Position numbers and translations under genes: made by a program
The notes under the pieces: model-generated
Databases searched by the model: none
Seen by the model: only the letters and a program-made list of their open reading frames with translations
Told to the model about the DNA's origin: nothing
Source: Providencia rustigianii DSM 4541
GTDB taxonomy: Bacteria; Pseudomonadota; Gammaproteobacteria; Enterobacterales; Enterobacteriaceae
NCBI RefSeq assembly: GCF_000156395.1
Contig: NZ_GG703819.1
Coordinates: 627,813-691,812, forward strand
Reading direction: 5' to 3'
Length of the DNA stretch: 64,000 bases
In this document: positions 34,848 to 45,068 of the stretch, piece by piece
How the letters are laid out: every line of letters begins with the position of its first letter
How positions within the stretch are numbered: position 1 is the stretch's first letter

Positions 34848-35429
34848 ATGAGTCTTTACGCTACTATCATCTTAGCCCTCGCACTATCCATGGACGCATT
34901 TGCTGTCGCCATTTGCAAAGGTGCTGTTCTTCATAAACCGCGCTTTCGCGAAATCCTCCGCACTGGTTTTATCTTTGGCTTTATTGAAGCCATTACCCCA
35001 ATTATTGGTTGGGGAATTGGTATTTTAGCTAGCCAATATGTTATTCGTTGGGATCATTGGATCGCTTTTGCCCTACTCTTTATTCTGGGTGGCCGTATGA
35101 TTTGGCAAAGTGTCACAACCAAAGATGAAGAGTGCTGCTCCAAAGCATCAAGCCACAGCGCAGGGAATCTTGTTCTCGCAGCGATTGCCACCAGCCTTGA
35201 TGCCATGGCAATCGGTTTAGGCCTAGCATTCCTGCAAGTTGATATAGTTCATACCGCAATGACTATCGGTGTAACTACCATGATTATGGCAACAATTGGT
35301 ATGATGATTGGTCGCTATGTCGGACCATTATTAGGTAAAAAAGCGGAAATTCTTGGCGGTTTTGTGTTGATTGGAATTGGTTTTAATATCTTATTTGAGC
35401 ATCTCGAATTATTTATGTACGCCCCATAA
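34848..35429 (+). CDS. mntP: Manganese efflux pump MntP
   Basis: The ATG at 34848 is chosen because it gives the usual opening [20 protein letters not shown]; an upstream in-frame ATG at 34812 lies inside the riboswitch platform hairpin. The 193-residue protein has six membrane helices and the repeated SMDAFAV and TSLDAMA motifs that carry metal-binding Asp. It exports Mn2+. It is preceded by a manganese riboswitch. Confidence 0.97.
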   Translation: MSLYATIILALALSMDAFAVAICKGAVLHKPRFREILRTGFIFGFIEAITPIIGWGIGILASQYVIRWDHWIAFALLFILGGRMIWQSVTTKDEECCSKASSHSAGNLVLAAIATSLDAMAIGLGLAFLQVDIVHTAMTIGVTTMIMATIGMMIGRYVGPLLGKKAEILGGFVLIGIGFNILFEHLELFMYAP

Positions 35430-35440
35430 TAGATTTTTTC

Positions 35441-35461
35441 CCCCTGAACTATTCAGGGGGA
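35441..35461. other. Hairpin between mntP and rlmA
   Basis: A perfect 9-bp stem (CCCCCTGAA / TTCAGGGGG) with loop CTA lies between the convergent genes. T-runs lie before it and not after it, so it is not a textbook terminator, but it may still stop transcription or protect mRNA ends. Confidence 0.7.
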
Positions 35462-35472
35462 GCCATCACGTT

Positions 35473-36294
35473 TTATTCGCTATATTGATATACACGAATT
35501 AAAAAGTCAGCCGTATATTGCTTATTTTTAGATTGTTGAAGCTCAAGTTTCACCTCTTCTGAAGCCCGCCACGCAAACGGCGTCATTTCTAATAATGCAA
35601 AAGCTTCTGTACCCACTAAATCCATAGCGTATTTTAAACGTGTTTCATCCATCAATTTGAAGCCCGGTAATTCTTCATCTTTAGCTGGATGTAATTTCAC
35701 TTCATCATAAATCAATGCTTTTAATTCTTGCAGATGTTCTGCTGCCGGCGTCACTGTAATTAAGATTCCTCCAGACGTTAATACGCGGCTAAGTTCTTCA
35801 GCCTTACAAGGCGCATAAATACGAATGATGGCGGAAATACTCGACTCGGAAAAAGGTAAACGATGGCTTGATGCCACGCAAAAATTCACCAATTTATAAC
35901 GCTTTGCAGCAAAACGAATCGCCACTTTTGAAACATCCAATCCATACATTTTTATTGCTGAGAATTTAGTGATGAGCGTCTGTAAAAAATAATCGGTGTA
36001 ATACCCTTCTCCACAGCCAATATCTAACACATTTTTCGAGTCTACTGGCAAATACTGCATCAATTTTTCTGCCACAGCATCGCGCATTGGTTGGTAATGC
36101 CCCGCATCCAAAAATTGGCGACGAGAGATCATCATCTCTGCACTATCCCCAGGATCTTTTGAGCGTTTATGTTGAACGGGTAACAAATTAACGTAGCCTT
36201 CTTTAGCGCAATCAAACTGATGATTAGCGTCACAACGATAACTGTTATTGGTTAAATTTAGGGGACTAAAACACAGGGGGCATTGATAATTCAT
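35473..36294 (-). CDS. rlmA: 23S rRNA (guanine-745 N1) methyltransferase
   Basis: A 273-residue protein with an N-terminal zinc site (CPLCFSPL and [11 protein letters not shown]) and a SAM-binding domain whose motif I is [15 protein letters not shown] (about 90). It methylates G745 in helix 35 of 23S rRNA. mntP and rlmA are neighbours in E. coli as well. Confidence 0.96.
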   Translation of the reverse strand: MNYQCPLCFSPLNLTNNSYRCDANHQFDCAKEGYVNLLPVQHKRSKDPGDSAEMMISRRQFLDAGHYQPMRDAVAEKLMQYLPVDSKNVLDIGCGEGYYTDYFLQTLITKFSAIKMYGLDVSKVAIRFAAKRYKLVNFCVASSHRLPFSESSISAIIRIYAPCKAEELSRVLTSGGILITVTPAAEHLQELKALIYDEVKLHPAKDEELPGFKLMDETRLKYAMDLVGTEAFALLEMTPFAWRASEEVKLELQQSKNKQYTADFLIRVYQYSE

Positions 36295-36405
36295 ATTGAT
36301 ACACTAATTTAAAAATAATGCACAGTATATCATACAACCGAATCAGCAGCGCCATGGAATTATACCCCATGGCACCGTGACGTAATCTAGAGGGGTTTAG
36401 CGAAT

Positions 36406-36618
36406 TTACTTACTGGCTTTAGCTGCAACTGGTGCTATTAATTCACTCGTTTTTTTAACCTCACTTTTTTTAATCTCTTTTTTACCATGCTCTGCTTTCG
36501 CAACTTCGTGAGTTTTCGCGCCATGGTTGACATGTTCAGTTTTAACAGTGGTATTTGCTAATGCAGCACCAGAAACAGCTAATGACAATATAGTGGTAAT
36601 TGCTAATAACTTTTTCAT
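36406..36618 (-). CDS. Small secreted Lys-rich protein
   Basis: Starting at the ATG at 36618, the product is 70 residues: a signal peptide (MKKLLAITTILSLAVSGAAL, cut after ALA) and a mature part rich in Lys, His, Glu and Ala without cysteines. In composition it resembles periplasmic acid-shock proteins such as Asr, but no clear homology can be claimed. It is probably a real, abundant small periplasmic protein. Confidence 0.6.
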   Translation of the reverse strand: MKKLLAITTILSLAVSGAALANTTVKTEHVNHGAKTHEVAKAEHGKKEIKKSEVKKTSELIAPVAAKASK

Positions 36619-37004
36619 ACTATGTACCTTAAGATTTATTAAGCAAGAATGTTCTTGCCACGCTAATAAATCACGACTGGAGGTCACCACACAAGAGGAG
36701 AATATTAAAGATTCTTAAGTTTTTTATAGGTTATTTTAGGAAGGGAATATTTGAATTTTGTTGATATTTTATTTAATTTTAAAAGTATATTCCCACTATC
36801 GAAAGTGAGAAATTCAAAAAAATTTACCTATAAATATCAATGAAATAAAAAATACACGTATTAATGTTAATTTTTTTATTTTAAATACTTACTTCATTCC
36901 AATTTATTTGAATTATAAATTTAATTTACTTGGCCTCTAAATTCACTCATCCGTTTAAGGTTCATTTAATTATAATATTGAAAATCATGTTTGACCATCT
37001 ATTA
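36619..37004. other. AT-rich interval, nothing recognised
   Basis: About 385 bases of very AT-rich DNA. The promoter of the small secreted gene must lie at the left end; nothing else stands out. Confidence 0.5.
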
Positions 37005-37033
37005 AATAAAAAAGCCATTCATATTGAATGGCT
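37005..37033 (-). terminator. Terminator of ycdX
   Basis: A 9-bp stem (AGCCATTCA / TGAATGGCT) with a three-base loop is followed on the minus strand by six T, 21 bases after the stop. Confidence 0.9.
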
Positions 37034-37054
37034 AATTAACTACATTATGTATTT

Positions 37055-37792
37055 TTAAAAATCCATAAATTCTGGGATTGGCTTTCGCCCATGGGACTCT
37101 AAAAAGTCTAAAACACGACGAGGTGTCGTATTCAAAATTTGTGATTCTGGGAAATCGATAGATTCCAACATCTTAATCACCTCATCAAAACGCCCTAAAT
37201 AACTGACATGGTGAGAATCTGAACCTAAAGAGACCCAACCGCCAGCTTCCTTAACAGCTTTTGCAATTTCAATACAATTCATCTTACTGCCTGCCCTTGA
37301 GTGCAAAAAGGAAGAATTATTCATTTCTAACGCGACATTACACTCTTTGGCAGCTTGAGCAACTGCTTTAATATCAATAGGATATTTTGGATTTCCTGGG
37401 TGAGTGATAATCTGAACTTTACCACTACGAATAGTCGCAATCATTGCCTCAGTGTTGTCTTCCAGACTTTGAGGCTCCAGCACTGGCTCATGAAATCCGG
37501 CTAGAATAATATCCAAATGACGCGCAATCTTTTCATTACAGTCAGTCTCACCTAACTTATTCTTAATGTTCGCCTCAATTCCATACAGCAAACCAACACC
37601 ATTAACGATACGTGGCAGTATCGGCATATTACCAAAATGCCATTCATGGGGAGCATCTTGCATCTCTGGACCATGATCAGTAATGGCAAACAGCTTCATT
37701 CCCCGAGCAGTTGCTTCTGCAAAATATTCGTCAACGGTACTAAATGCGTGGGTGCTAGCGATGGTATGTGCATGTAAATCAACTTGATACAT
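37055..37792 (-). CDS. ycdX: PHP-domain phosphatase YcdX
   Basis: The ATG at 37792 gives the family opening [13 protein letters not shown]. The 245-residue protein has all PHP metal motifs: [21 protein letters not shown] and LGSDSHH, forming the trinuclear zinc site. YcdX is a phosphatase, linked in E. coli to swarming; the natural substrate is not certain. Confidence 0.95.
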   Translation of the reverse strand: MYQVDLHAHTIASTHAFSTVDEYFAEATARGMKLFAITDHGPEMQDAPHEWHFGNMPILPRIVNGVGLLYGIEANIKNKLGETDCNEKIARHLDIILAGFHEPVLEPQSLEDNTEAMIATIRSGKVQIITHPGNPKYPIDIKAVAQAAKECNVALEMNNSSFLHSRAGSKMNCIEIAKAVKEAGGWVSLGSDSHHVSYLGRFDEVIKMLESIDFPESQILNTTPRRVLDFLESHGRKPIPEFMDF

Positions 37793-37953
37793 AAAAGACA
37801 TCCCTCTAATTCTACTATTTATTGTCTGATATTATTCAGATTGAAAAGATAATCCCAAGCTAACATATTGACACAAAGGATTCGATAACAATTCGGTTAA
37901 ACAGCACTTATCGGATATCGATATAAATGACAATTTATCTGACGCCATACACA

Positions 37954-37980
37954 ACAAAAAACCCGCTACAAGAGCGGGCT
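37954..37980 (-). terminator. Terminator of the racemase gene
   Basis: CCCGCT and AGCGGG arms with a five-base loop are followed on the minus strand by six T, about 20 bases after the stop at 38001. Confidence 0.85.
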
Positions 37981-38000
37981 AATATTCAACGTAAAATGGA

Positions 38001-39224
38001 TTAGTCTACTAAAATCCGCTTATTAGTCGCACCCCATAAAATGGACATTTCGGTAAATAGCGCCCCACTGATATCTTCGACCTCTTCAGCAGTTATTTCA
38101 CCAACACCTTGCTTTCCGAAAAAGACGACTTCATCTCCCGGCTGAACATTTTTAATATCAGTCACATCAATCACTACCGTGTTCATTGATGTTTTTCCTA
38201 AGACAGGCACTCGCTGCCCATTAATCAGCACATGCCCTGCATTACTAAATACACGACGATAGCCATCAGCATAACCTACCGGAATATTCGCTAATACAGA
38301 GTCTCGTTTTAATGTATAGGTTCTGTCATAACCTACTGTATTACCTTTTGGATAGTGATTAACTGCCGCTATATTTGATTTAAACGTCATTACTCGTTTG
38401 TAGTCTTTAGTTGCAACGGTATCTCCGTAAAATATCCCACCGACGCGAACCATATCCAGCCACGACTCAGGTACGGTTAAAGTTGCATAAGTATTCGCCA
38501 CATGCAGTGTCACATCCTCACGCTTTAATCCCGTGATATCGAGTACTTGCTGAGATTGTTTTTTAAATTTCACCAAATCTTTTCGAATTTGAGCAGCATC
38601 TTCTTCAGGGTAGTGGGACATAATCCCAACTATTTTTAAGTTTGGAAGTTCTGAAATTAATTTAGCTTGTTGTAATCCTGTAGACGTTCCAACCTCTAAC
38701 CCATTACGGGACATTCCCGCTGAATTCAAGGCTAAATGAATCGGTATAATTTTCCCCTGCTTCACAGCAATTGCATTCAAACGCTGCGCCATTTCAAGAT
38801 TACCAATCAGCTCTTCTACATTAAACTCTGTTGCCTGAGCCATCTCTTTTTCTGTGGCGTTACGCACACGCATTAAACGACCATTGAAACCTAAATCACG
38901 AACTTGCTTCAATTCTGAATTACTTGTTAGCCCAATGCACTGAACGTTATTTTCGATCATTACAGGAGTCACTAGCGTCAGATCATGCCCATAAGCATCT
39001 CCTTTTAAAACGGCGCACATTCCCGTTTTATCGCCTAATAATGCTTGTACTTTCTTGATATTGTAATCCAATGCACTGTGCGAGATTTCTATCCACGAGT
39101 TATTAACTACCGCAGGTTGAATTTGTGCAGATGACGTTTCAATGATGTTGGTTTTAACTGGTTGTTGGCATGCTGTTGCGACCAGCAGAGGCAGAAAAGC
39201 AAGATATCTAAGACGAAATGACAC
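38001..39224 (-). CDS. bsr: Periplasmic broad-specificity amino-acid racemase (Alr fold)
   Basis: A 407-residue PLP enzyme with an N-terminal signal. The sequence LVATACQQP could be a lipobox or a normal signal end. The PLP lysine is in [12 protein letters not shown] (about residue 75), and the second catalytic residue is the Tyr in [11 protein letters not shown]. The signal sequence and the [11 protein letters not shown] segment point to the Bsr type, which racemises Lys, Arg, Ala and Met in the periplasm and makes D-amino acids that edit the cell wall, and not to the cytoplasmic Alr. Confidence 0.88.
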   Translation of the reverse strand: MSFRLRYLAFLPLLVATACQQPVKTNIIETSSAQIQPAVVNNSWIEISHSALDYNIKKVQALLGDKTGMCAVLKGDAYGHDLTLVTPVMIENNVQCIGLTSNSELKQVRDLGFNGRLMRVRNATEKEMAQATEFNVEELIGNLEMAQRLNAIAVKQGKIIPIHLALNSAGMSRNGLEVGTSTGLQQAKLISELPNLKIVGIMSHYPEEDAAQIRKDLVKFKKQSQQVLDITGLKREDVTLHVANTYATLTVPESWLDMVRVGGIFYGDTVATKDYKRVMTFKSNIAAVNHYPKGNTVGYDRTYTLKRDSVLANIPVGYADGYRRVFSNAGHVLINGQRVPVLGKTSMNTVVIDVTDIKNVQPGDEVVFFGKQGVGEITAEEVEDISGALFTEMSILWGATNKRILVD

Positions 39225-39672
39225 GTTTTTATCCTTAGCCGTGGATCAGTGAGTTTCCCCTCACCTTTATTATTATGATTGCGGGGAGTGAACATATACT
39301 TTCTATGTATATAGGCTATTGATAATAACAATCTGAATTAATTGAACAAGCAATAATTGGCATTTTTTTGAATAAAAAACCGCATTTATTGAATTTATAA
39401 CCAACCTTTATTCTAAGATTTCTTTTCTCATATATTATTTACCGCAATACAAGTACCTCTAAACTGTCCCAATAATGTTTTTTACGAGGCTGCTCTCATA
39501 ATCGTTTTTTCTGCTTTAAATTACCTTGTTCGGGGTATGTTTTTATTTTTTGGAAATTATTATTCTGGGTGCGTTTGTGCTGGAGTGCTTGCGGTTTAAT
39601 CCCTTTATTTTAGTAACAACGCCTTGTTAGCTATTTAACGATCACTGCTTTTAACAAAAAGTGAGGAAAACT
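39225..39672. other. Interval between racemase and small membrane genes
   Basis: About 450 bases, AT-rich, with divergent promoters expected. Apart from a GAGGA ribosome site at the right edge, nothing is recognised. Confidence 0.5.
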
Positions 39673-39852
39673 ATGAATTGGATAATTCAAAAGATAATGA
39701 ATCCTCTTACAGGAGGAGTTGGTTCAGCCCTAGCACTCAATGGTGCTATATCGCTTATCGTTCCATCACTGATTTTAACGACCACTAATATTTATATTCT
39801 AGCGGCTATACTCAGCGTTATTTTTATCTATATCTCGATAAAATATGATTGA
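39673..39852 (+). CDS. Small membrane protein, first of a pair
   Basis: The ATG at 39673 has GAGGA six bases upstream; a GTG 12 bases earlier is less likely. The 59-residue product contains a glycine-rich stretch (PLTGGVGSALALNGAISLI) and a second hydrophobic helix (LTTTNIYILAAILSVIFIYI), so it probably spans the membrane twice. It overlaps the next gene by eight bases. No family is recognised. Confidence 0.6.
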   Translation: MNWIIQKIMNPLTGGVGSALALNGAISLIVPSLILTTTNIYILAAILSVIFIYISIKYD

Positions 39853-40177
39853 GTTTTTCCATCCACAAACAACACAAGCACTCAGCATATTTTACTTTAC
39901 ACTTATTCTTGCTTATTTAGTGATTCACCTTATTTGGGAGCATTTTGATAAGTTTGCTGAGGATTTTTCGTTAATTCGTTTACCTCAAAAGGTGGCTGTT
40001 ATCTACACCGCTGCCACCTTCGCGAGTAATTTATTTTTAATCGTTATTATGTTTAACCTAGATAATCCACTAAAAAATGATAGTGTCATGATTTTACCGT
40101 TAAGCCTCGCTGGGTTAACAGGACTATGTTATTCATTAGGGGCCATTGTTCCTAGAAAAAAGTTTTCCCATATTTAA
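39845..40177 (+). CDS. Small membrane protein, second of a pair
   Basis: The 110-residue protein has three predicted membrane helices (IFYFTLILAYLVIHLIW, VIYTAATFASNLFLIVIMF, MILPLSLAGLTGLCYSLGA) and a short basic C-terminus. Its start overlaps the gene before it by eight bases, so the two are probably co-translated and may form a complex. No family is recognised. Confidence 0.6.
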   Translation: MIEFFHPQTTQALSIFYFTLILAYLVIHLIWEHFDKFAEDFSLIRLPQKVAVIYTAATFASNLFLIVIMFNLDNPLKNDSVMILPLSLAGLTGLCYSLGAIVPRKKFSHI

Positions 40178-40269
40178 CGCCCATTAATATAGACTTTAAG
40201 CTATTAATCCATGTTTATATCCATCATAGGGGACATAAAGTACCTAACATTATCAGTCACTCCTAAAAA

Positions 40270-40301
40270 CAAAAAGGCACCAGTAATTTACTGATGCCTT
40301 T
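40270..40301 (-). terminator. Terminator of guaBA
   Basis: Imperfect 14-bp arms (AAAGGCACCAGTAA / TTACTGATGCCTTT) are followed on the minus strand by T-rich sequence, about 45 bases after the guaA stop. Confidence 0.88.
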
Positions 40302-40343
40302 AGGCTTATCGACAACTAAAAACTGTTATCAACAATAACTAGT

Positions 40344-41921
40344 TTATTCCCACTCAATGGTCGCTGGTGGCTTGCCGCTGATGTCATAGACTACGCGGGA
40401 AATACCACTAACTTCATTGATAATACGGTTAGAAACACGACCTAAGAAGTCATATGGCAAATGCGCCCAATGAGCAGTCATAAAGTCGATAGTTTCAACG
40501 GCACGTAGGGAAACAACCCAGTCGTATTTACGACCATCGCCCATCACACCGACGGAACGAACTGGTAAGAATACGGTGAACGCTTGGCTCACTTTATTGT
40601 ATAGGTCGGCTTTATGCAGTTCTTCGATAAAGATAGCATCAGCGCGACGTAACAAGTCACAGTACTCTTTCTTCACTTCACCCAGTACACGAACACCTAA
40701 ACCTGGACCTGGGAATGGATGGCGATACAGCATGTCGTATGGCAGACCTAATTCCAGACCAATTTTACGGACTTCGTCTTTAAACAGCTCTTTTAATGGT
40801 TCAACTAGACCCAGCTTCATATCATCAGGTAAACCACCTACATTATGGTGAGATTTGATGACGTGTGCTTTACCCGTTGCTGAAGCGGCTGATTCGATAA
40901 TATCTGGGTAGATAGTCCCTTGAGCTAACCACTTAATATTAGGCAGCTTAGATGACTCTTCATCGAAGACTTCGATAAATACATGGCCGATTTTCTTGCG
41001 TTTCTCTTCTGGATCACTAATACCCGCTAATGCGTTCATAAAGCGGTCTTGCGCTTTAGCATGGATAATATTCAGGTCAAATTTACCTGCAAACATTTCC
41101 ATTACTTGCTCTGCTTCATTCAAACGCAGTAAGCCGTTGTCGACAAACACACAAGTCAAACGTTTACCGATAGCACGGTGTAACAACAGAGCCGTTACAG
41201 AGGAGTCAACACCACCAGACAGCGCTAATAGAACATGGTCATCACCAATTTGTTCTTTTAAACGTGCAACGGTATCTTCGATAATCGCCGCTGAAGTCCA
41301 CAAAGCTTCACACTGACAAATATCCAGAACAAAACGTTTTAAGATATTTAAGCCTTGATGGGTATGAGTCACTTCTGGGTGGAACTGAACACCGTAGAAA
41401 CGTTTTTCTTCATTTGCCATGATGGCATATGGGCAGCTTGGGGTGCTTGCAATGGTTTTGAAGCTAGATGGGATCGCAGTGACTTTATCACCGTGGCTCA
41501 TCCATACATCTAATACTGGTTTACCTTCAGCATTAATCGCATCTTGAATATCGCGGAACAGTTCGCACTGCTCAGTAATTTCGACATTCGCGTAGCCAAA
41601 CTCACGCTCACCAGAAACTTCAACCGCACCACCTAATTGCATAGACATGGTTTGCATGCCATAGCAAATACCTAATACAGGAACGCCAGCATTGAATACA
41701 TAGTCAGGTGCGCGTGGGCTGTCTGATTCAGTGGTACTTTCTGGACCACCAGAAAGGATAATTCCGTTAGGATTAAACTCTTTGATTTGCTCTTCGGTAA
41801 CGTCCCATGCCCACAGTTCACAGTAAACGCCAATTTCGCGGACGCGACGGGCGATCAGCTGAGTATATTGCGAGCCGAAATCAAGAATAAGAATGCGATG
41901 TTTATGAATATTTGTAGTCAT
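40344..41921 (-). CDS. guaA: GMP synthase
   Basis: The ATG at 41921 gives 525 residues, the same as E. coli GuaA. The N-terminal amidotransferase domain has [17 protein letters not shown] and the nucleophile Cys in [11 protein letters not shown]; the ATP-pyrophosphatase domain has [11 protein letters not shown]; the C-terminal dimerisation domain ends in KPPATIEWE. It turns XMP into GMP using glutamine. It lies downstream of guaB in one operon. Confidence 0.98.
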   Translation of the reverse strand: MTTNIHKHRILILDFGSQYTQLIARRVREIGVYCELWAWDVTEEQIKEFNPNGIILSGGPESTTESDSPRAPDYVFNAGVPVLGICYGMQTMSMQLGGAVEVSGEREFGYANVEITEQCELFRDIQDAINAEGKPVLDVWMSHGDKVTAIPSSFKTIASTPSCPYAIMANEEKRFYGVQFHPEVTHTHQGLNILKRFVLDICQCEALWTSAAIIEDTVARLKEQIGDDHVLLALSGGVDSSVTALLLHRAIGKRLTCVFVDNGLLRLNEAEQVMEMFAGKFDLNIIHAKAQDRFMNALAGISDPEEKRKKIGHVFIEVFDEESSKLPNIKWLAQGTIYPDIIESAASATGKAHVIKSHHNVGGLPDDMKLGLVEPLKELFKDEVRKIGLELGLPYDMLYRHPFPGPGLGVRVLGEVKKEYCDLLRRADAIFIEELHKADLYNKVSQAFTVFLPVRSVGVMGDGRKYDWVVSLRAVETIDFMTAHWAHLPYDFLGRVSNRIINEVSGISRVVYDISGKPPATIEWE

Positions 41922-42004
41922 TTGAGGAGAATTCCAGAAATTCAAGTCAAAAAATAAAATGCGGTGACCCTATCCGCAGATAGAGCCACCCTGAAATCAG
42001 TCTG

Positions 42005-43471
42005 TTACTGTCCTAAACGGTAGTTAGGAGACTCTTTCGTGATAGTCACATCATGAACGTGACTTTCTTGGATGCCCGCACCACTGATACGCACAAATTC
42101 TGCTTTTGTTCTTAACGTATCGATTGTTGCACAGCCAGTCAGACCCATGCATGAACGTAAGCCACCCATTTGTTGGTGAATGATTTCTTTTAAGCGACCT
42201 TTGTAAGCAACACGACCTTCGATACCTTCAGGAACCAGCTTGTCTGCGGCATTATCAGATTGGAAATAACGGTCTGAAGACCCTTTGGACATCGCTCCTA
42301 AAGAACCCATTCCGCGATATGCTTTATAGGTACGACCTTGGAACAGAATAGTTTCACCCGGTGATTCTTCCGTTCCTGCAAACATGGAGCCGACCATCAC
42401 ACACGCAGCACCTGCAGCAATAGCTTTAGAAATATCCCCAGAGAAACGAATACCACCATCAGCGATAACAGGAATACCAGTACCTTCTAATGCTTCGGCC
42501 GCTTCAGCAATCGCTGTAATTTGAGGAACACCGACGCCAGTTACGATACGAGTTGTACAGATTGAACCTGGACCAATGCCGACTTTCACTGCGCTAACGC
42601 CAGCATCCGCTAACGCTTTCGCACCTTCAGCAGTAGCTACGTTACCACCAATGATTTGTAAATCAGGATATTTTTGGCGAGTTTCACGAATACGTTGTAA
42701 TACGCCTTCGGAATGACCATGTGAAGAGTCAATCAGCAGAACATCAACACCCGCGGCAACTAATGCGTCAACACGCTCTTCATTACCAGGACCTGCTCCC
42801 ACAGCCGCACCCACACGCAGACGACCTTGCTCATCTTTACACGCATTAGGTTTACGCTCTGCTTTTTGGAAATCTTTTACCGTGATCATTCCTAACAGGT
42901 GGAAGTTGTCATCGATCACTAAGGCTTTTTCGACACGATGCTCATGCATTTTCTGTAAAACGACTTCACGTGCTTCACCTTCTTTCACAGTAACAAGACG
43001 CTCTTTCGGTGTCATAACCGCAGTGACCGGTTGGTCAGGGTCTGTGACGAAACGAACGTCACGTCCAGTGATGATCCCTACTAAAGAATTATCTTTAGTA
43101 ACCACAGGATAACCAGCAAAACCATTTCGCTGAGCCATCTCTTGAACTTCACGAATGGTCGTATCTGGCGTGACTGTCACAGGGTCAGTGACAACACCAC
43201 TTTCATGTTTTTTCACACGGCGAACTTCTTCAGCTTGGCGCTCAATAGACATGTTTTTATGGATAAAACCAATACCACCTTCTTGAGCCAGTGCGATGGC
43301 CAGATCAGATTCGGTGACAGTGTCCATTGCTGCAGAGAGCATAGGAATATTCAGGCGGATTTTTGCGGTCAGTTGAGTTGACAGATCTGCCGTATTTGGC
43401 AGTACAGTTGAATGTGCAGGAACGAGTAAAACATCGTCGAAAGTTAGTGCTTCTTTTTTAATGCGTAACAT
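42005..43471 (-). CDS. guaB: IMP dehydrogenase
   Basis: The start giving [20 protein letters not shown] makes a 488-residue protein, as in E. coli. Two CBS domains are inserted (about 93-205), and the catalytic loop [15 protein letters not shown] holds the active-site Cys. It turns IMP into XMP, the step before GuaA. It is divergent from xseA. Confidence 0.98.
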   Translation of the reverse strand: MLRIKKEALTFDDVLLVPAHSTVLPNTADLSTQLTAKIRLNIPMLSAAMDTVTESDLAIALAQEGGIGFIHKNMSIERQAEEVRRVKKHESGVVTDPVTVTPDTTIREVQEMAQRNGFAGYPVVTKDNSLVGIITGRDVRFVTDPDQPVTAVMTPKERLVTVKEGEAREVVLQKMHEHRVEKALVIDDNFHLLGMITVKDFQKAERKPNACKDEQGRLRVGAAVGAGPGNEERVDALVAAGVDVLLIDSSHGHSEGVLQRIRETRQKYPDLQIIGGNVATAEGAKALADAGVSAVKVGIGPGSICTTRIVTGVGVPQITAIAEAAEALEGTGIPVIADGGIRFSGDISKAIAAGAACVMVGSMFAGTEESPGETILFQGRTYKAYRGMGSLGAMSKGSSDRYFQSDNAADKLVPEGIEGRVAYKGRLKEIIHQQMGGLRSCMGLTGCATIDTLRTKAEFVRISGAGIQESHVHDVTITKESPNYRLGQ

Positions 43472-43641
43472 AGGCAATATCCCACCAGGCAGCGTTATGA
43501 AAGGTATAAAATATTGCCGCGGCATTATACACACCGTAATCGGTTGCTTCCAGCATTTTTTTCAAAAAAAACTTGATAAGTCCGTCGGCTACGTTAGTAT
43601 CAGTCAATTAAGTCATTGTTTTAGAATTTGATCTAGCTCAC

Positions 43642-45009
43642 ATGTCGACTCAACAAAATAGCGCAATTTACTCTGTCAGTAAGCTCAACCAAACGGTAAG
43701 AGAATTACTCGATACCCAAATGGGACGAATTTGGTTAACCGCCGAAATATCGAATTTTTCGCAACCGAGTTCTGGGCACTGGTACTTAACCCTTAAAGAC
43801 GATCGAGCACAAGTTCGCGCGGCAATGTTTCGTGGGCAAAATACACGGGTTGCTTTTCGTCCCCAAAATGGGCAACAGGTATTAGTCCGTGCCACAGTCA
43901 CTCTGTATGAGCCTAGGGGCGATTATCAGTTAATCATTGAGAGTATGCAGCCTGCCGGTGAAGGATTGCTACAGCAGCGTTTTGAGCTACTTAAACAGGC
44001 ATTGAATGCTCAAGGGTTATTCGACGTCATTCATAAGCAAGCTTTACCCTCTCCGGCAAAATGTGTGGGTGTAATAACGTCAGCAACCGGCGCAGCTCTG
44101 CATGATATTTTAAATATCTTACGTCGACGAGATCCTTCACTCCCGGTGATTATTTATCCTACTGCCGTTCAAGGTGAATTAGCCCCTGCACAAATCACTC
44201 GCGCCATTGAGCTTGCTAATTTACGTAACGAATGTGATGTACTCATTGTCGGGCGTGGTGGCGGTTCATTAGAAGATTTATGGGCATTTAATGAGGAAAT
44301 CGTCGCTAGAGCAATTTTTAATAGTCGATTACCAATTATTAGCGCCGTTGGGCATGAAACCGATGTCACTATTGCAGATTATGTCGCGGATGTTCGCGCT
44401 CCAACCCCCTCCGCAGCAGCAGAGTTAGTTAGCCGTAATCAGACTGAGATGTTACGCCAGCTCAAATCCAGCCAGCAGCATCTTGAAATGGCGCTGGATT
44501 ATTACTTAGCGGGGCAGCAACAGCGTTTTGCTCGTTTACAGCATCGGTTACAACAGCAACACCCTCAATTGCGCCTTGCACGGCAACAGAATCAATTAAA
44601 TGGCTTACAACAAAAATTGAATCTCGCCATAAACCGTCAATTGCAATCTGCCACATGGCGTTTTGAGAAAAATAAACAACGCTTAGTCCAAAATGACTTG
44701 CGCCCAAAATTACAGCACCAACAACGTCAATTGCAGCAGACTCAGTATCATTTACAAAATATGTTAACCCGTCTAGTGACTGACTATCGCCAGCGTTTCG
44801 CCGTTGCCTGTTCTAAAATGGAAGCAGTTAGCCCCCTAGCTACCTTAGCTCGTGGTTTTAGTATCAGTGAAACCTCACAAGGCGCCGTGTTGAAAAAAAC
44901 CAGCCAAGTAAAACTGGGGCAACAACTGAAAACACGCCTGAATGATGGCTGGGTTGAAAGCCAAGTAACTAGCATTCAGAAGATTAAAGTAAAAAAAGTC
45001 ACGAAGTGA
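43642..45009 (+). CDS. xseA: Exodeoxyribonuclease VII large subunit
   Basis: The 455-residue protein has an N-terminal OB-fold ([20 protein letters not shown]), the nuclease core with [15 protein letters not shown] and [17 protein letters not shown], and a long coiled-coil C-terminal part rich in Gln. With XseB it degrades single-stranded DNA. The pairing guaBA / xseA is the usual enteric order. Confidence 0.98.
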   Translation: MSTQQNSAIYSVSKLNQTVRELLDTQMGRIWLTAEISNFSQPSSGHWYLTLKDDRAQVRAAMFRGQNTRVAFRPQNGQQVLVRATVTLYEPRGDYQLIIESMQPAGEGLLQQRFELLKQALNAQGLFDVIHKQALPSPAKCVGVITSATGAALHDILNILRRRDPSLPVIIYPTAVQGELAPAQITRAIELANLRNECDVLIVGRGGGSLEDLWAFNEEIVARAIFNSRLPIISAVGHETDVTIADYVADVRAPTPSAAAELVSRNQTEMLRQLKSSQQHLEMALDYYLAGQQQRFARLQHRLQQQHPQLRLARQQNQLNGLQQKLNLAINRQLQSATWRFEKNKQRLVQNDLRPKLQHQQRQLQQTQYHLQNMLTRLVTDYRQRFAVACSKMEAVSPLATLARGFSISETSQGAVLKKTSQVKLGQQLKTRLNDGWVESQVTSIQKIKVKKVTK

Positions 45010-45016
45010 TTATTTA

Positions 45017-45055
45017 TCTCACTTATCTAGCTGGATTTTGGCTAGATAAGTGAGA
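45017..45055. terminator. Bidirectional terminator, xseA / receptor
   Basis: Perfect 15-bp arms (TCTCACTTATCTAGC / GCTAGATAAGTGAGA) with a nine-base loop lie between convergent genes. Confidence 0.85.
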
Positions 45056-45068
45056 ATTTATTTATTGA

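Noticed and set aside
35441-35461. Standard terminator between mntP and rlmA
   Set aside because: The T-run is before the hairpin on the plus strand and neither strand has a T-run after it, so it is listed only as a hairpin.
38001-39224. Cytoplasmic alanine racemase Alr/DadX
   Set aside because: A clear export signal and extended length fit the periplasmic broad-specificity racemase better.
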